Shown: one piece after another, positions 6,451-6,711 of the stretch
Numbering within the stretch: position 1 is the stretch's first letter
How the letters are laid out: each line of letters begins with the position of its first letter
Source of the DNA: SAR202 cluster bacterium
Lineage (GTDB): Bacteria; Chloroflexota; Dehalococcoidia; UBA3495
DNA length: 6,711 bases
Reading direction: 5' to 3'
Assembly: GCA_009392075.1 (NCBI GenBank)
Contig: VFHG01000263.1
Location: 1-6,711, forward strand
Notes under the pieces: generated by a model
Database searches by the model: none
What the model was told of the DNA's origin: nothing
What the model saw: only the letters and a program-made list of their open reading frames with translations
Position numbers and translations under genes: made by a program

Positions 6451-6711
6451 TCAGTTCCGCAATGCGGTGGCCTCGGACAGGTCCACCGATTCGTTGGTCC
6501 GGTACATGGCGAAGACGATGCCCAACCCCAGGGCGATCTCGGCGGCGGCCACGGTGATGACGAATACCGCGAATACCTGTCCGGTGAGCACCGAGCTGAT
6601 GTCGTCTTGCAGGGCGGCCGGCGCCAGGTATTTAGCCATGGCGACCAGGGTCACGTTGACGGCGTTGAACATCAGTTCAATAGACATCAACACGGCCAGG
6701 ACATTACGTCG
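6451..6711 (-). CDS. nuoK: NADH-quinone oxidoreductase subunit K (complex I), N-terminus cut by window edge
   Basis: NuoK is a three-helix membrane subunit that relays conformational change or protons between the quinone site and the antiporter-like subunits. The frame stays open to the window edge. Reading from 6711, it gives 86 residues beginning RRNVLAVLMSIELMFNAVN, which matches the second helix of NuoK, so roughly the first 25 residues lie outside. The GTG at 6693 is an internal codon, not the start. The two essential membrane glutamates are present: in MSIELM (codon 6678..6676) and in TVAAAEIALGLGI (codon 6540..6538). They are 46 residues apart, against 36 in E. coli NuoK as I recall it, because the loop KYLAPAALQDDISSVLTGQ is longer. 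The C-terminus DLSEATALRN is a typical NuoK tail. The next gene starts 22 bases on. Confidence 0.96.
   Translation of the reverse strand, partial: RRNVLAVLMSIELMFNAVNVTLVAMAKYLAPAALQDDISSVLTGQVFAVFVITVAAAEIALGLGIVFAMYRTNESVDLSEATALRN

Noticed and set aside
6691..6693. GTG at 6693 as the nuoK start
   Set aside because: The frame stays open to the window edge, and the codons upstream encode RRNVLA, the conserved start of NuoK helix 2. The true start is therefore outside the window.

Overview
The window is one continuous block of minus-strand genes. It covers the end of a respiratory complex I (proton-translocating NADH:quinone oxidoreductase) operon and the start of an NAD(P)-related pair. Read in transcription order, from high to low coordinates, it contains nuoK (5' end cut by the window edge), a 64-codon small gene, nuoL, nuoM, nuoN, a 113-base AT-richer gap, nadK (NAD kinase), and the first 51 codons of an ADP-ribose pyrophosphatase-like Nudix hydrolase cut by the left edge. 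No RNA gene, mobile element, CRISPR array or large repeat was seen.

Region by region: 6451-6711 is nuoK. 6234-6428 is a small DUF2007-like protein whose stop codon directly abuts the nuoL start. 4188-6233 is nuoL. 2641-4173 is nuoM, 14 bases after nuoL. 1112-2641 is nuoN, overlapping nuoM by one base (TAATG). 999-1111 is the only sizeable non-coding gap. 156-998 is nadK. 1-153 is the Nudix gene, 2 bases after the nadK stop.

NuoL, NuoM and NuoN are the three antiporter-like membrane-arm subunits of complex I. NuoK carries the two conserved membrane glutamates that link them to the quinone end. All four keep the charged residues expected for proton translocation, so the complex looks functional. 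NadK makes NADP from NAD, and the Nudix enzyme probably clears ADP-ribose or a related nucleotide. The downstream pair therefore manages the pool of the same cofactor that complex I usually oxidises. Whether the pair is co-transcribed with nuo cannot be settled here: no convincing terminator or promoter is visible in the gap.

The organism is a free-living-type bacterium of moderately high GC with an aerobic- or anaerobic-respiration complex I. The flavour of the Nuo proteins, and the small DUF2007-like gene inside the operon, suggest to me a Chloroflexota lineage (Dehalococcoidia/SAR202-like). This is an impression from memory with low confidence, not a demonstrated assignment. Overall this is ordinary housekeeping DNA. 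The points worth a second look are the small gene inside the operon, the loop insertions in NuoK and NuoN, the unusual NadK motif residues, and a possible six-codon leader ORF coupled to nadK. I found no convincing new biological system.
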